Positions 6,880 through 16,328 of a stretch of 64,000 nt of DNA are shown piece after piece. The stretch spans positions 310,001 through 374,000 of the forward strand of contig JBAMOY010000001.1 of NCBI GenBank assembly GCA_037071015.1. Direction: 5' to 3'. How positions within the stretch are numbered: the first letter of the stretch is position 1; each line of letters starts with the position of its first letter. The position numbers and the translations under genes were made by a program. This stretch comes from JBAMOY01 sp037071015 (lineage in GTDB: Bacteria; Bacillota_I; Bacilli_A; RF39; UBA660). The notes beneath the pieces are model-generated. The model had not been told where the DNA came from. It worked only from the letters and a program-made list of their open reading frames with translations, and ran no database searches.

Positions 6880-9102
6880 ATGGCAAAAAAGAAAAAAAGA
6901 AAAAATGATGGTAAGAAAAAGCCTAGTTATCAAGTTGAATTAGTTGGTCTTTTATTGATTATTATATCAATTTTAGGTTTTGGTCGTTTTGGCCCAGTAG
7001 GTGAGGCTATTAGCGCTTTTGGAGCTTTTTTAGTTGGTGTATGGTATAATGTCTTATTATTTGTAGTTATGTTGATTGGTATCTATATGATGATTAAACG
7101 TGAAGCTCCAGATTTTTTAACTTCTAAATTTATTGGTTTATATGTTTTTACAATTGGAATATTAATTTTTTCTCACATTGGTTATATTGAAAAGAACGAG
7201 CTAGCTTTAAATCAAATTTTTAACGAAACAATAGATAATTTTATGGCGAGTACAAAAGTTATATCTAATATTCAAGGTGGCGGAATTTTAGGAGCTATTA
7301 GCTCTTGGGCTTTCGTTAGTTTATTTGAAGTGAAGGGAACCAAAATTGTAGTTTGGGCAATGCTTATTTGCGGAATTATTATGTTTACCGGCATGTCCAT
7401 CTATGATATGTTAAATAATGCAAAAGAAAAAGCCAAAGGAGTCTTTAAACACCATCCTAAGAAGGAAAAAGAGGAAAAAGGAAGTAAGGCCATTATTCAT
7501 TCTAGTGATGATGAAGATAATAAGATAGTGGTTTCTAGTGTTGATGAGTTGATTCACTCTAGCGATGATAAGGCTAATGAACCGATTGTTAGTAATGCTA
7601 TCGAACGGAAAGAAGAAGAGGTTATCGATAGTAAAGGATATATTTATCCGCCAATTTCTTTGCTAAATAAACCTGTTAAAAGTAAGAAAAATGACAATCA
7701 TGATGCGATTAAAGATAATATTCCTATCTTGGAATCTGTTTTTCACGATTTTGGAATTGAAGGTAAGGTGGTAGCAGCTAATGTTGGACCATCTGTCACA
7801 CAATATGAGTTAGAGTTGAAATCAGGAACTAAAGTTAGTAAGGTTTTAAGTATTCATCGTGAGATTGCTTTGGCGTTAGCCGCTAAAGATGTTCGTATTC
7901 AAGCGCCGATACCAGGTAAAAAGACAGTTGGTGTTGAAATACCAAATAAGTCAATTTCTATGGTCAGTGTTAGAGAAATATTAGAAGCTATTCCAAAGAG
8001 TATGGAAAATAGTAAATTAGCCGTAACTTTAGGCCGTAACATTATGGGAATGCCAATTTATTGTGAAATAAATAAAACACCGCACTTATTAGTGGCAGGA
8101 GCTACTGGTAGTGGTAAATCAGTTTGTATTAATAGTATTATTATTTCTATTTTGATGCGAGCTAAACCAGATGAAGTAAAATTAGTATTGGTTGATCCTA
8201 AAAAAGTAGAATTGTCTATGTATAATGGGGTACCACATTTATTAGCACCCGTAGTAACTGACCCTAAAAAAGCCAATATTGCATTAAAGAAAATCGTCGT
8301 CGAAATGGAACGTCGTTATGATTTGTTCAGTGATAGTGGTACAAAAAATATTGCTAGCTATAATTCGATGATTGATAAGAAGAATGAGAAGTTGCCTGAT
8401 GATCAAAAAACAAAGCATCTACCATATATCGTAGTTATTATTGATGAATTAGCTGATTTAATGCTAGTTGCTGCTAAAGAAGTTGAAGACTCTATTATGC
8501 GTATTACCCAAATGGCACGTGCAGCAGGGATTCATTTGATTGTTGCTACACAAAGACCATCAACTGATGTTATTACCGGGGTTGTTAAAGCAAATATACC
8601 ATCACGTATATCATTCGCTGTTTCTTCAAGCATTGATTCTAGAACTATTTTGGATATGAGTGGAGCAGAAAAATTGTTAGGTAAAGGTGATATGTTATTT
8701 TTACCAATGGGTGAAAATGTTCCAATTCGTGTCCAAGGAACTTTTATTAGTGAGGAAGAGATAAAAGCTGTTGTAGATCACACTGTTGCTCAACAAAAGG
8801 CTCATTATGATGAGACTTTATTAATGGATGAAGAAGAGATGAATGCTAAATCATCTTTTGACGGACCAAGTACAAGTAATTCTAGAGATGCCGACGAAGA
8901 GCCTTTATATAATGAAATTGTTGAATTTGTTGTGACACAAGGCAAAGCTAGTGCGTCACTTTTACAACGAAGATTTCACTTGGGGTATAATCGTGCCGCC
9001 CGTGTCATTGATATTTTAGAAGAACGTGGTATTATCGGCCCAGTAAATGGCTCAAAACCTCGTGAAGTATTGGTTAAAATAGAAAAAGAAAATGATGAAT
9101 AA
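6880..9102 (+). CDS. ftsK: DNA translocase FtsK/SpoIIIE
   Basis: Septal DNA pump that clears chromosome ends from the division site, or moves a chromosome into the forespore. The 740 residues show a basic N-terminus, four or so membrane helices (about residues 20-165), an acidic linker (about 190-260), the motor domain with Walker A GATGSGKSV (about residue 408) and Walker B VVIIDELADLM, RecA-like arginine-rich TQRPSTDVITG, and a C-terminal winged-helix gamma domain (RRFHLGYNRAARVIDILEERGI) that reads chromosome polarity sequences. Length is normal. It has its own terminator-promoter boundary upstream and sits, oddly, in the middle of the pilin genes. FtsK and SpoIIIE cannot be told apart from sequence alone here. 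Confidence 0.95.
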   Translation: MAKKKKRKNDGKKKPSYQVELVGLLLIIISILGFGRFGPVGEAISAFGAFLVGVWYNVLLFVVMLIGIYMMIKREAPDFLTSKFIGLYVFTIGILIFSHIGYIEKNELALNQIFNETIDNFMASTKVISNIQGGGILGAISSWAFVSLFEVKGTKIVVWAMLICGIIMFTGMSIYDMLNNAKEKAKGVFKHHPKKEKEEKGSKAIIHSSDDEDNKIVVSSVDELIHSSDDKANEPIVSNAIERKEEEVIDSKGYIYPPISLLNKPVKSKKNDNHDAIKDNIPILESVFHDFGIEGKVVAANVGPSVTQYELELKSGTKVSKVLSIHREIALALAAKDVRIQAPIPGKKTVGVEIPNKSISMVSVREILEAIPKSMENSKLAVTLGRNIMGMPIYCEINKTPHLLVAGATGSGKSVCINSIIISILMRAKPDEVKLVLVDPKKVELSMYNGVPHLLAPVVTDPKKANIALKKIVVEMERRYDLFSDSGTKNIASYNSMIDKKNEKLPDDQKTKHLPYIVVIIDELADLMLVAAKEVEDSIMRITQMARAAGIHLIVATQRPSTDVITGVVKANIPSRISFAVSSSIDSRTILDMSGAEKLLGKGDMLFLPMGENVPIRVQGTFISEEEIKAVVDHTVAQQKAHYDETLLMDEEEMNAKSSFDGPSTSNSRDADEEPLYNEIVEFVVTQGKASASLLQRRFHLGYNRAARVIDILEERGIIGPVNGSKPREVLVKIEKENDE

Positions 9103-9116
9103 TCATTTTCTTTTTT
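9088..9116 (+). terminator. Terminator overlapping the ftsK 3' end
   Basis: GAAAATGAT (9088-9096) pairs perfectly with ATCATTTTC (9102-9110), followed by TTTTTT. The first arm is still coding sequence. Confidence 0.8.
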
Positions 9117-9128
9117 GTTTACAATAAT

Positions 9129-9182
9129 AATATTAAGAAGTTATTATTAATATTGACATATGGTAGTAAAAATCGATATAAT
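9129..9182 (+). promoter_or_regulatory. Pilin promoter, third copy of the operator
   Basis: Imperfect palindrome 9129-9154, -35 TTGACA 9153-9158, 18-base spacer, -10 TATAAT 9177-9182. The sequence from the palindrome to the start codon is nearly identical to that of the gene at 5889. Confidence 0.75.
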
Positions 9183-9209
9183 TTGATTAGTATAGAAAGT
9201 AGGAAGTAT

Positions 9210-10070
9210 ATGAAAAAGAGAAATGGATTTACCTTGATAGAACTATTGGCTGTAATAGTTATATTAGCAATAATAGCTTTAATAGCGACCCCAATGGTCT
9301 TAAAGTATATTGAAAGTTCTAAAAAAGGATCATTTGAAAGTAGTGTTGATGCAATTGAACGAGCTGTTGATTTAAAAATTGTCGATATGGAGAAATCTAA
9401 TCAATTGAAGTATCCAGTTGAAATAGATGTTCAAGATTTAGATATTAAAAATAAAAAAGGTTTAATTGGAACAGTAACAGTTAGTAAAGACGATAAGAAT
9501 AATAATGTGTATACATATGATCTTACGAATGGTGAGTATAACTTAATTGGCACTAAAGACAATAAAGCCTATAAAGTTGATAAAAGTGCGAAATTGGTTT
9601 TTAAGACAGAAAATGGAATTGTTGATAAAAACAATAATTATGTATATTCATTTTATACAGATACAGTAGATCTTTTGGAAGGATATGGTTCAATAGAATT
9701 ATCTGATTTTATTGATGTTGAAAATGGTAGTATCGAGTTTATTCAAAATGAGTATAGTACATATTCAACCGGAGCTAAAATCATCTTAAAAGATAAGGAT
9801 GGAAAAGTAGCTCAAAAGTACACCGTAATAATATTTGGTGATATTGATGGTAGTGGATGGATTGATTCATCCGATGGATCCATGGTTGAATATTACCTAT
9901 TAAAAGGTAATGTTGTTGGACAACAAGTAATGACAAATTATGAAATATTTGCTAGTGATATGAATAATGATGGTAAAATTACTGAAGATGATGCTAATAT
10001 CATTTATGAATATGAAGGTTGGCTTTGTAATTATAATCAAATCAGCCGCGAATGTAACCCTATGAGTTAG
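9210..10070 (+). CDS. Type IV pilin-like protein with dockerin-like C-terminus (paralogue)
   Basis: A 286-residue paralogue of the gene at 5889. The prepilin signal is MKKRNG-FTLIELLAVIVIL. The central region is almost identical in DNA sequence to the paralogue. The C-terminal module keeps the two calcium loops (GDIDGSGWIDSSDGS and ASDMNNDGKITEDDANII) but is otherwise different. Start ATG 9210 with aggaag upstream. The first 25 codons differ from the paralogue mainly at synonymous sites while the following ~190 codons are nearly identical, which looks like patchy gene conversion. Confidence 0.82.
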   Translation: MKKRNGFTLIELLAVIVILAIIALIATPMVLKYIESSKKGSFESSVDAIERAVDLKIVDMEKSNQLKYPVEIDVQDLDIKNKKGLIGTVTVSKDDKNNNVYTYDLTNGEYNLIGTKDNKAYKVDKSAKLVFKTENGIVDKNNNYVYSFYTDTVDLLEGYGSIELSDFIDVENGSIEFIQNEYSTYSTGAKIILKDKDGKVAQKYTVIIFGDIDGSGWIDSSDGSMVEYYLLKGNVVGQQVMTNYEIFASDMNNDGKITEDDANIIYEYEGWLCNYNQISRECNPMS

Positions 10071-10100
10071 AAATAATTATTAAAAAACAACAGAAAATCA

Positions 10101-10126
10101 AAGAAAGCATAAAGCTTTCTTTTTTC
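10101..10126 (+). terminator. Terminator after the third pilin gene
   Basis: AAGAAAGC (10101-10108) pairs with GCTTTCTT (10114-10121), followed by TTTTT. Same hairpin core as the one after glyS. Confidence 0.8.
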
Positions 10127-10158
10127 GTAAATAATAAAGATAATAGATAGTAAAAGTT

Positions 10159-10211
10159 AATATTAAGAGTAGATTGTTAATATTGACATTTCTCGACATA
10201 ATATATAAAAT
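10159..10211 (+). promoter_or_regulatory. Pilin promoter, fourth copy of the operator
   Basis: Imperfect palindrome 10159-10184 with -35 TTGACA at 10183-10188, same overlap as in the other copies. The downstream part differs; the best -10 is TAAAAT at 10206-10211 with a 17-base spacer. Only the palindrome and -35 are preserved, which points to the palindrome as the selected element. Confidence 0.65.
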
Positions 10212-10237
10212 TAGTATAGTAAGAAAGTAGGGAAAGA

Positions 10238-11695
10238 ATGAAAAAGAAAAGTGGATTTACCTTGATAGAACTATTAGCAGTAATCGTAATACTGGCTATA
10301 ATCGCCTTAATAGCGACCCCAATGGTTTTAAAATATATCCAAAATGCTAAAGAACAATCAGGAGAGCAGAGTATAAAAGCTATGGTGAAAGCTGCTGAAA
10401 CATATCGTATGGCTAATTATGATAGTACAGATTTTCCGATGACAATCTATTTTCCAGATCCAGATAATACGTTAAATTTAAAAAATATTGATCGAGCTAA
10501 TGGCTATTTAAATATTAATGATAAAGGAGATAGTGAACTATTAATTACGATAGATAATATTACATACGCTAAGAATTATGGAGACGATAAAATATATAAT
10601 TTAAATAAAGATAATTATATATATGATGGTAGTTCAGAAGAATGGATTGTGTCTAAAAATAATCCCGAAAAATTAATTACTTGGAACCCCATAGGCGGTT
10701 TCGGCATAGAAACCACGGTTGGTGATTATATTAATTTATCTTATTTTTATTATTGCGAATCTGTTTCATCATATCCATCAAATTTTCAACAGACTATTGA
10801 TAAAAAAGAAAGCCTAGATGCTTCTTTGAAAGAATTTGAAGTGAAAAACAAAGGTTTTATGCGTTTTATTCCAACTGTTTTGAAAGATGAAGTAGATATT
10901 TTAAATTCTAAACTGAAAGATAAATATGGTCAATCCATAACTGATACAACGTTAATATCCTATGAAGAAATAGATGGTTTTTTTGAACAAATACAAGCGG
11001 ATATACCTATAATATATGAGTGGATTTACGGTACTGGTGATTTTAATTTCAGATTAGATAATAACTCAAAAATTGATGTGACTACAGTTATTCCTGGCAA
11101 AGTTAATGGCAATGAAATTACAACAATTGAAAAATATAATACTGTTGAGGACTGTGAAAGCATGGCCGAGTGCATTAATCTATATGCTGGTGGAAGTAAT
11201 TACTATTATAATTTAATTATTTCTGAAGGAATTGAAACGATTGGTGATGGTTATTTCCGTAATCGTCAAGTTTATAGTTTAAAACTACCGACGACTATTA
11301 AAGAAATTGGTAGTAATAGTTTTCACTATAATAAAATAGCTGGATCATTAGCAATTCCTGATTCTGTTACTTCTCTAGGAAACTTTGCTTTTGCAAACAA
11401 TCAAATAAATTCTGTTAATATACCTAAAGGATTAACCATTATACCGAGTTTTGCATTTGCCTATAATAAAATTAATGGCAAATTGGTTATACCAGATAAT
11501 ATAACGCAGATTAACACTGGAGCCTTTCGCGATAATGAAATAACTGAATTGGTTATTCCAGCTTCTGTCACGACAATTCAAAGAGTCGCATTTACTAATA
11601 ACTCCATTAAAAAGATAACCATTGAGGGGGATAAAACACGTTTTAATGATATTTGGACTACGATTGGATTACCAGCTGAATTGATGCCGAGTTAA
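10238..11695 (+). CDS. Type IV pilin-like protein with BspA leucine-rich repeats (paralogue)
   Basis: A 485-residue paralogue of the gene at 4252: prepilin signal MKKKSG-FTLIELLAVIVIL, then an N-terminal block of ~150 codons with only about two base differences from the paralogue. It diverges abruptly after the shared NPI residues near base 10693. The C-terminal half carries BspA-type repeats (for example KLVIPDNITQINTGAFRDNEI) that end with the same TIEGDKTRFNDIW motif as the paralogue. The start ATG has agggaaag upstream. No pilin assembly ATPase or prepilin peptidase is in the window. Confidence 0.85.
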   Translation: MKKKSGFTLIELLAVIVILAIIALIATPMVLKYIQNAKEQSGEQSIKAMVKAAETYRMANYDSTDFPMTIYFPDPDNTLNLKNIDRANGYLNINDKGDSELLITIDNITYAKNYGDDKIYNLNKDNYIYDGSSEEWIVSKNNPEKLITWNPIGGFGIETTVGDYINLSYFYYCESVSSYPSNFQQTIDKKESLDASLKEFEVKNKGFMRFIPTVLKDEVDILNSKLKDKYGQSITDTTLISYEEIDGFFEQIQADIPIIYEWIYGTGDFNFRLDNNSKIDVTTVIPGKVNGNEITTIEKYNTVEDCESMAECINLYAGGSNYYYNLIISEGIETIGDGYFRNRQVYSLKLPTTIKEIGSNSFHYNKIAGSLAIPDSVTSLGNFAFANNQINSVNIPKGLTIIPSFAFAYNKINGKLVIPDNITQINTGAFRDNEITELVIPASVTTIQRVAFTNNSIKKITIEGDKTRFNDIWTTIGLPAELMPS

Positions 11696-11719
11696 AAATA
11701 GTTAAATTCATTATTCATA

Positions 11720-11750
11720 AGGGAAACATTTGTTATTTTCCTTTTTTTTT
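11720..11750 (+). terminator. Terminator before parE
   Basis: AGGGAAA and TTTTCCT pair around a nine-base loop, followed by a long T-run. The run leads directly into an extended -10 element (TGCTATAAT, 11750-11758) for parE. Confidence 0.75.
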
Positions 11751-11774
11751 GCTATAATTACTAATGGTGATAAG

Positions 11775-13679
11775 ATGGCAAAGTATGATGAGAGCTCAAT
11801 TAAAATATTAGAGGGTCTAGAAGCAGTAAGAAAAAGACCAGGTATGTATATTGGGTCGACTGACAAACGTGGATTACACCATTTAGTGTGGGAGATAGTT
11901 GATAACAGTATTGATGAAGTTATCAATGGTTTTGGTAAAAAAATTAAAATAACTATTAATAGTGATAAAAGTATTACTGTAGAGGATGAAGGTCGTGGTG
12001 TACCAGTTGGTATGCATGCTAGTGGTATGTCTACGCCAGAAGTTATATATACAGTATTGCATGCTGGTGGTAAGTTTGAAAGTGGTGGCTATAAAGTATC
12101 AGGCGGGCTTCATGGTGTTGGAGCTAGTGTAGTAAATGCCTTATCAAAATGGATGGAAGTCAACATCAAAAGAGAAGGTTATGAATATTATATTCGTTTT
12201 GAAAAAGGTGGACAAACTGTTGTACCTTTAAAGAAAATGGCTAAAACCAGTAAAACAGGAACTAAAGTTACTTTTATGCCCGATGATACAATTTTTTCAA
12301 CTGTTGATTTTTCGTTTACAACTATTTGTGAAAGAATGCAAGAGAATGCATTCTTAATGAAAGGTTTAACTGTTGAGGTTCATGATATAGCTGATGATAA
12401 ACATGAAATTTTTAATTATGAAAATGGGTTAGAAGCTTTTGTTACTTATTTGAATGATGGTAAGACACCATTACACAAAGTTGTTCACTTTTTGGGTAGT
12501 AAAGACGGTATTAATGTTGAGGTGGCTTTTCAGTATACCGATACATATTCGGAAAACGTTATTTCCTTTGTTAACAATGTTAAAACTGGTGATGGTGGAA
12601 CGCATGAAGTAGGATTTAAAACAGCTTTAACTAGAGTCTATAATGATTATGCACGTAGTAATGGCTATTTGAAGAATAAAGATAAGAATTTAGAAGGTAA
12701 TGATACTCGTGAAGGAATAACAGCGATTATTAGTTTACAGATTCCTGAAAATTTATTACAGTTTGAGGGTCAAACAAAGGGTAAATTAGGAACGCCACAA
12801 GCTCGTACTATCGTTGATGGAATCGTATCAGAACAGCTACAATTCTTTTTAGAAGAGAATAAAGAAATAGCTGATAAAATTTTGGCTAAAATGATTAAAA
12901 GTAAAGCTGTTCGTGAAGCTGCTAGAAAGGCCCGTGACGAGGCGCGAAATGGTAAGGATAAGGGTAAGAAGGAACGTGCTTTATCAGGTAAATTAGCACC
13001 AGCTCAGTCGAAGAATCCTAAAAAGAATGAATTGTTTTTAGTAGAGGGTGATTCGGCTGGTGGTTCAGCTAAAGGAGGTCGTGATCGTAAGTTTCAGGCT
13101 ATCTTACCATTGCGTGGTAAAGTTATAAATACGGAAAAAACCCGAATGGAAGAGATATTAAAAAATGAAGAAATTAATACGATGATTCATACGATTGGTG
13201 CGGGTGTAGGATCTGATTTTACAATCGAAGATTCTAACTATGATAAGATTATTATCATGACCGATGCCGATGATGATGGAGCCCATATTCAAATTTTGTT
13301 AATTACTTTTTTCTATCGTTATATGAAACCGTTAATTGAAGCTGGAAAACTGTATATTGCCTTACCACCTTTGTATAAATTAGATTATGGTAAAAAACAT
13401 TTTTATGCTTGGGATGATGATGAACTTGAAGAAATCAAAAAAAATAACAGTGGTAAGGCCAGTATTCAACGTTATAAAGGACTAGGAGAAATGAATGCTG
13501 ATCAGTTATGGGAGACAACAATGAATCCTGATACGAGAATGTTAATACGTATTAACATTAATGATGTCGCTTTAGCCGAAAAACGTGTTAGTGTACTTAT
13601 GGGCGATAAGGTTGAACCTCGTAAAGATTGGATCGAAGAGAATGTTGTTTTTACATTAGAAGACAACTATAAAATATAG
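11775..13679 (+). CDS. parE: DNA topoisomerase IV subunit B
   Basis: ATPase subunit of topoisomerase IV, which decatenates sister chromosomes. The 634 residues show the GHKL ATPase (VDNSIDEVING, EDEGRGVPVGMH, GGLHGVGASVVNAL), the transducer domain (QTKGKLGTP), and a TOPRIM domain with EGDSAGGSAKGGRDRKFQAI and DADDDGAHI. The phrase LAPAQSKNPKKNELFLVEG and the partner downstream point to ParE rather than GyrB. Start is ATG 11775 (taatggtgataag upstream); an ATG further upstream at 11730 would add an unrelated hydrophobic stretch. Confidence 0.95.
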   Translation: MAKYDESSIKILEGLEAVRKRPGMYIGSTDKRGLHHLVWEIVDNSIDEVINGFGKKIKITINSDKSITVEDEGRGVPVGMHASGMSTPEVIYTVLHAGGKFESGGYKVSGGLHGVGASVVNALSKWMEVNIKREGYEYYIRFEKGGQTVVPLKKMAKTSKTGTKVTFMPDDTIFSTVDFSFTTICERMQENAFLMKGLTVEVHDIADDKHEIFNYENGLEAFVTYLNDGKTPLHKVVHFLGSKDGINVEVAFQYTDTYSENVISFVNNVKTGDGGTHEVGFKTALTRVYNDYARSNGYLKNKDKNLEGNDTREGITAIISLQIPENLLQFEGQTKGKLGTPQARTIVDGIVSEQLQFFLEENKEIADKILAKMIKSKAVREAARKARDEARNGKDKGKKERALSGKLAPAQSKNPKKNELFLVEGDSAGGSAKGGRDRKFQAILPLRGKVINTEKTRMEEILKNEEINTMIHTIGAGVGSDFTIEDSNYDKIIIMTDADDDGAHIQILLITFFYRYMKPLIEAGKLYIALPPLYKLDYGKKHFYAWDDDELEEIKKNNSGKASIQRYKGLGEMNADQLWETTMNPDTRMLIRININDVALAEKRVSVLMGDKVEPRKDWIEENVVFTLEDNYKI

Positions 13680-13690
13680 TAGGTGATTAA

Positions 13691-16210
13691 ATGCAAGATG
13701 TTATAAAAAGAATTCACGATTATGCTTTAGAAGACATTATGGGTGATCGCTTTGGACGTTATGCTAAAACGATTATTCAAGATCGTGCTATTCCTGATGT
13801 TCGAGATGGATTAAAACCGGTTCAAAGAAGAATTTTATATGCGATGTTTCGTGCTGGGAATACCTATGATAAAGGTTATATTAAATGCGCCTCTACTGTT
13901 GGTGATGTGTTAGGTAAGTTTCACCCACATGGTGATTCATCAGTTTATGATGCGATGGTACGTATGAGTCAGTGGTGGAAACAGAGTCATACTTTGATTG
14001 ATATTCATGGAAATAATGGTTCTATGGATGGAGATCCTCCGGCTGCTTACCGTTATACAGAGGCCCGTCTAGCAAAGATTAGTCATGATTTATTAGGTGA
14101 TTTGGAAAAAGATACTGTCAATTGGGCGCCTAATTTTGATGATCGTTTTCTAGAACCGACCGTTTTACCAGCTAAATTTCCTAATTTATTAGTTAATGGT
14201 ACTAACGGAATTAGTGCTGGTTATGCTACCAATATTCCACCGCATAATTTAGGAGAAGTAATTGATGCTACCATAAAGCGGATTGATAGTCCTAATTGTC
14301 ATTTAGATACAATTTTAGATATAATTAAAGGACCTGATTTCCCTACCGGCGGGATTGCCGAAGGAAAAGAGGGAATTAAAGATGCTTTTACCAAAGGAAA
14401 AGGTAAGGTCATTGTCAGAGCTAAATTAGAATTTGCTAAAGAGAAGAATAAGCAACAAATTATCGTGACGGAAATTCCTTTTGAAGTTAATAAAGCTTTA
14501 TTAGTAAAAAAGATCGATGAAATTAGAATTGACAAAAAGGTCGATGGCATTACCGAAGTACGCGACGAATCTGATCGTGAAGGATTACGTATAGCTATTG
14601 ATTTGAAAAAAGATGCTGATAGGGAATTAATTCTAAATTACTTATATAAAAATACTGATTTACAAGTATCATATAATTATAATATGGTGGCTATTGTTAA
14701 TAGAAGACCGATGACCTTAGGTATTTTAAGTATTATTGATGCTTACATAGCTCATCAAAAAGAATGTATTACGAGACGGACACAATTCGATTTAGATCAT
14801 GCCAAAGCCAAATACCATATTTTAGAAGGTCTAATTAAAGCTATGAGTATTTTAGATGAAGTTATTGCTGTTATCCGTGCTAGTAAAAATAAAGGTGATG
14901 CTATCGATAATTTAGTTGCTAAATTTGCTTTTACTAAAGAACAAGCTAAGGCGATTGTTGAATTACAATTATATCGTTTAACTAATACTGACGTTGTTGA
15001 AGTCGAGACCCAAATGGCAGAACTTCAAAAAAATATTAATATATGGACACAGATTTTAAATAATGAAGAGGCTTTGAAACATGTCATGAAAACGGAATTA
15101 AAAATTATAAAAAAAGAATATGCTGTTCCTAGAAAAACAGAAATTAAAGATGAAGTAACGGAGATTAAAATTGATACTACCAAGATGTTACCAAAAGAAG
15201 ATTGTATAGTAGTCGTTACTAAAGAAGGATATGTTAAACGTGTCTCTTTACGTAGCTATAATAAAGAAGATCAGACAACGGTTAAAGATGGTGACTATGT
15301 TATTGGTTTATATCAACTAAATACAATGGATACGGTGCTTATTTTTACTAATCTAGGTAACTATTTATATGTACCTGTTCATGAACTACCAGAGTTAAAA
15401 TGGAAAGAATTAGGTAAGCATATTAGCAATATTATTAAAATTTCTGCTGATGAACATTTGGTTGCAGTTTATCCGGTTAAAGATTTTACCACTGAAAAAT
15501 ATATTACTATTTTTACTAAAAATGGTATGGTTAAGAAGACGAAGTTGGAAGAATTTAAAGTTCAACGTTATTCTAAACCGATGACTTGTATAAAATTAAA
15601 AACCTCTGATGATGAGGTGGTAAGTGTTTGTACTAGCGATGGCGATGATATTTTTATCGCTACATATAATGGATATGGTTTGCGCTACAAAAATAGTGAA
15701 GTTCCAGTCACTGGCGTCAAATCAAGTGGCGTTAAGGCTATAACACTAAAAAATGACTATGTGGTATCTGGTAATGTTTTTGATGCTGATAAGGTCGAAT
15801 ATATTACCTTGTTTACAACTAAAAATACTGCTAAGCGTATTAAAATAACTGATTTTGAACCAATTGCTCGTGGACGTAAAGGGTTGTTAATTATTCGCGA
15901 GGTAAAAACAAATCCGTACTATATTAAAAACGCCTTTGTTTTATCGCATCGTGCCAATATAATCATCAAAACTACTGAAGGATTCCAATCTGTAAAAATA
16001 ACAGAATTACCGATTACTGATCGTTATTCTACAGGAGCTTCCGTGTCTAAACATACTATCTATGATGTTTATGTCGAAAAAGGGCTTGTTAATTTAGAAC
16101 ACCCTTTAATGAAAGAGGAATCTAAAGTAGACGAAGATGTTGTATCGTTAGAACATATTGACGAACAAATTATGACGATTGATGATTTTCTAGATGATTT
16201 TGAAATTTAA
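13691..16210 (+). CDS. parC: DNA topoisomerase IV subunit A
   Basis: DNA-cleaving subunit of topoisomerase IV, 839 residues, eleven bases after parE. The winged-helix region has IPDVRDGLKPVQRRILYAMF, then HPHGDSSVYDAMVRMSQ with the quinolone-determining Ser, and the catalytic Tyr in AAYRYTEARL. IHGNNGSMDGDPPAA is the ParC version of the sequence that reads QGNFG in GyrA. The C-terminal beta-pinwheel starts near residue 500 (VVVTKEGYVKRV). The tail is acidic. The GyrA-box is not evident, as expected for ParC. Confidence 0.95.
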   Translation: MQDVIKRIHDYALEDIMGDRFGRYAKTIIQDRAIPDVRDGLKPVQRRILYAMFRAGNTYDKGYIKCASTVGDVLGKFHPHGDSSVYDAMVRMSQWWKQSHTLIDIHGNNGSMDGDPPAAYRYTEARLAKISHDLLGDLEKDTVNWAPNFDDRFLEPTVLPAKFPNLLVNGTNGISAGYATNIPPHNLGEVIDATIKRIDSPNCHLDTILDIIKGPDFPTGGIAEGKEGIKDAFTKGKGKVIVRAKLEFAKEKNKQQIIVTEIPFEVNKALLVKKIDEIRIDKKVDGITEVRDESDREGLRIAIDLKKDADRELILNYLYKNTDLQVSYNYNMVAIVNRRPMTLGILSIIDAYIAHQKECITRRTQFDLDHAKAKYHILEGLIKAMSILDEVIAVIRASKNKGDAIDNLVAKFAFTKEQAKAIVELQLYRLTNTDVVEVETQMAELQKNINIWTQILNNEEALKHVMKTELKIIKKEYAVPRKTEIKDEVTEIKIDTTKMLPKEDCIVVVTKEGYVKRVSLRSYNKEDQTTVKDGDYVIGLYQLNTMDTVLIFTNLGNYLYVPVHELPELKWKELGKHISNIIKISADEHLVAVYPVKDFTTEKYITIFTKNGMVKKTKLEEFKVQRYSKPMTCIKLKTSDDEVVSVCTSDGDDIFIATYNGYGLRYKNSEVPVTGVKSSGVKAITLKNDYVVSGNVFDADKVEYITLFTTKNTAKRIKITDFEPIARGRKGLLIIREVKTNPYYIKNAFVLSHRANIIIKTTEGFQSVKITELPITDRYSTGASVSKHTIYDVYVEKGLVNLEHPLMKEESKVDEDVVSLEHIDEQIMTIDDFLDDFEI

Positions 16211-16232
16211 TGCCTTTCAAAGGCATTTTTTT
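16211..16232 (+). terminator. Terminator after parC
   Basis: TGCCTT and AAGGCA pair around a three-base loop directly after the stop codon, followed by TTTTTTT. Confidence 0.75.
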
Positions 16233-16328
16233 CTTTGTTGAATAAATTCATATTTAATGTTATGATAATAATAGTGATTTGTCGTATTGTGATAATTCTT
16301 AACATATTATTAGTAGAGGTAGTTATAA

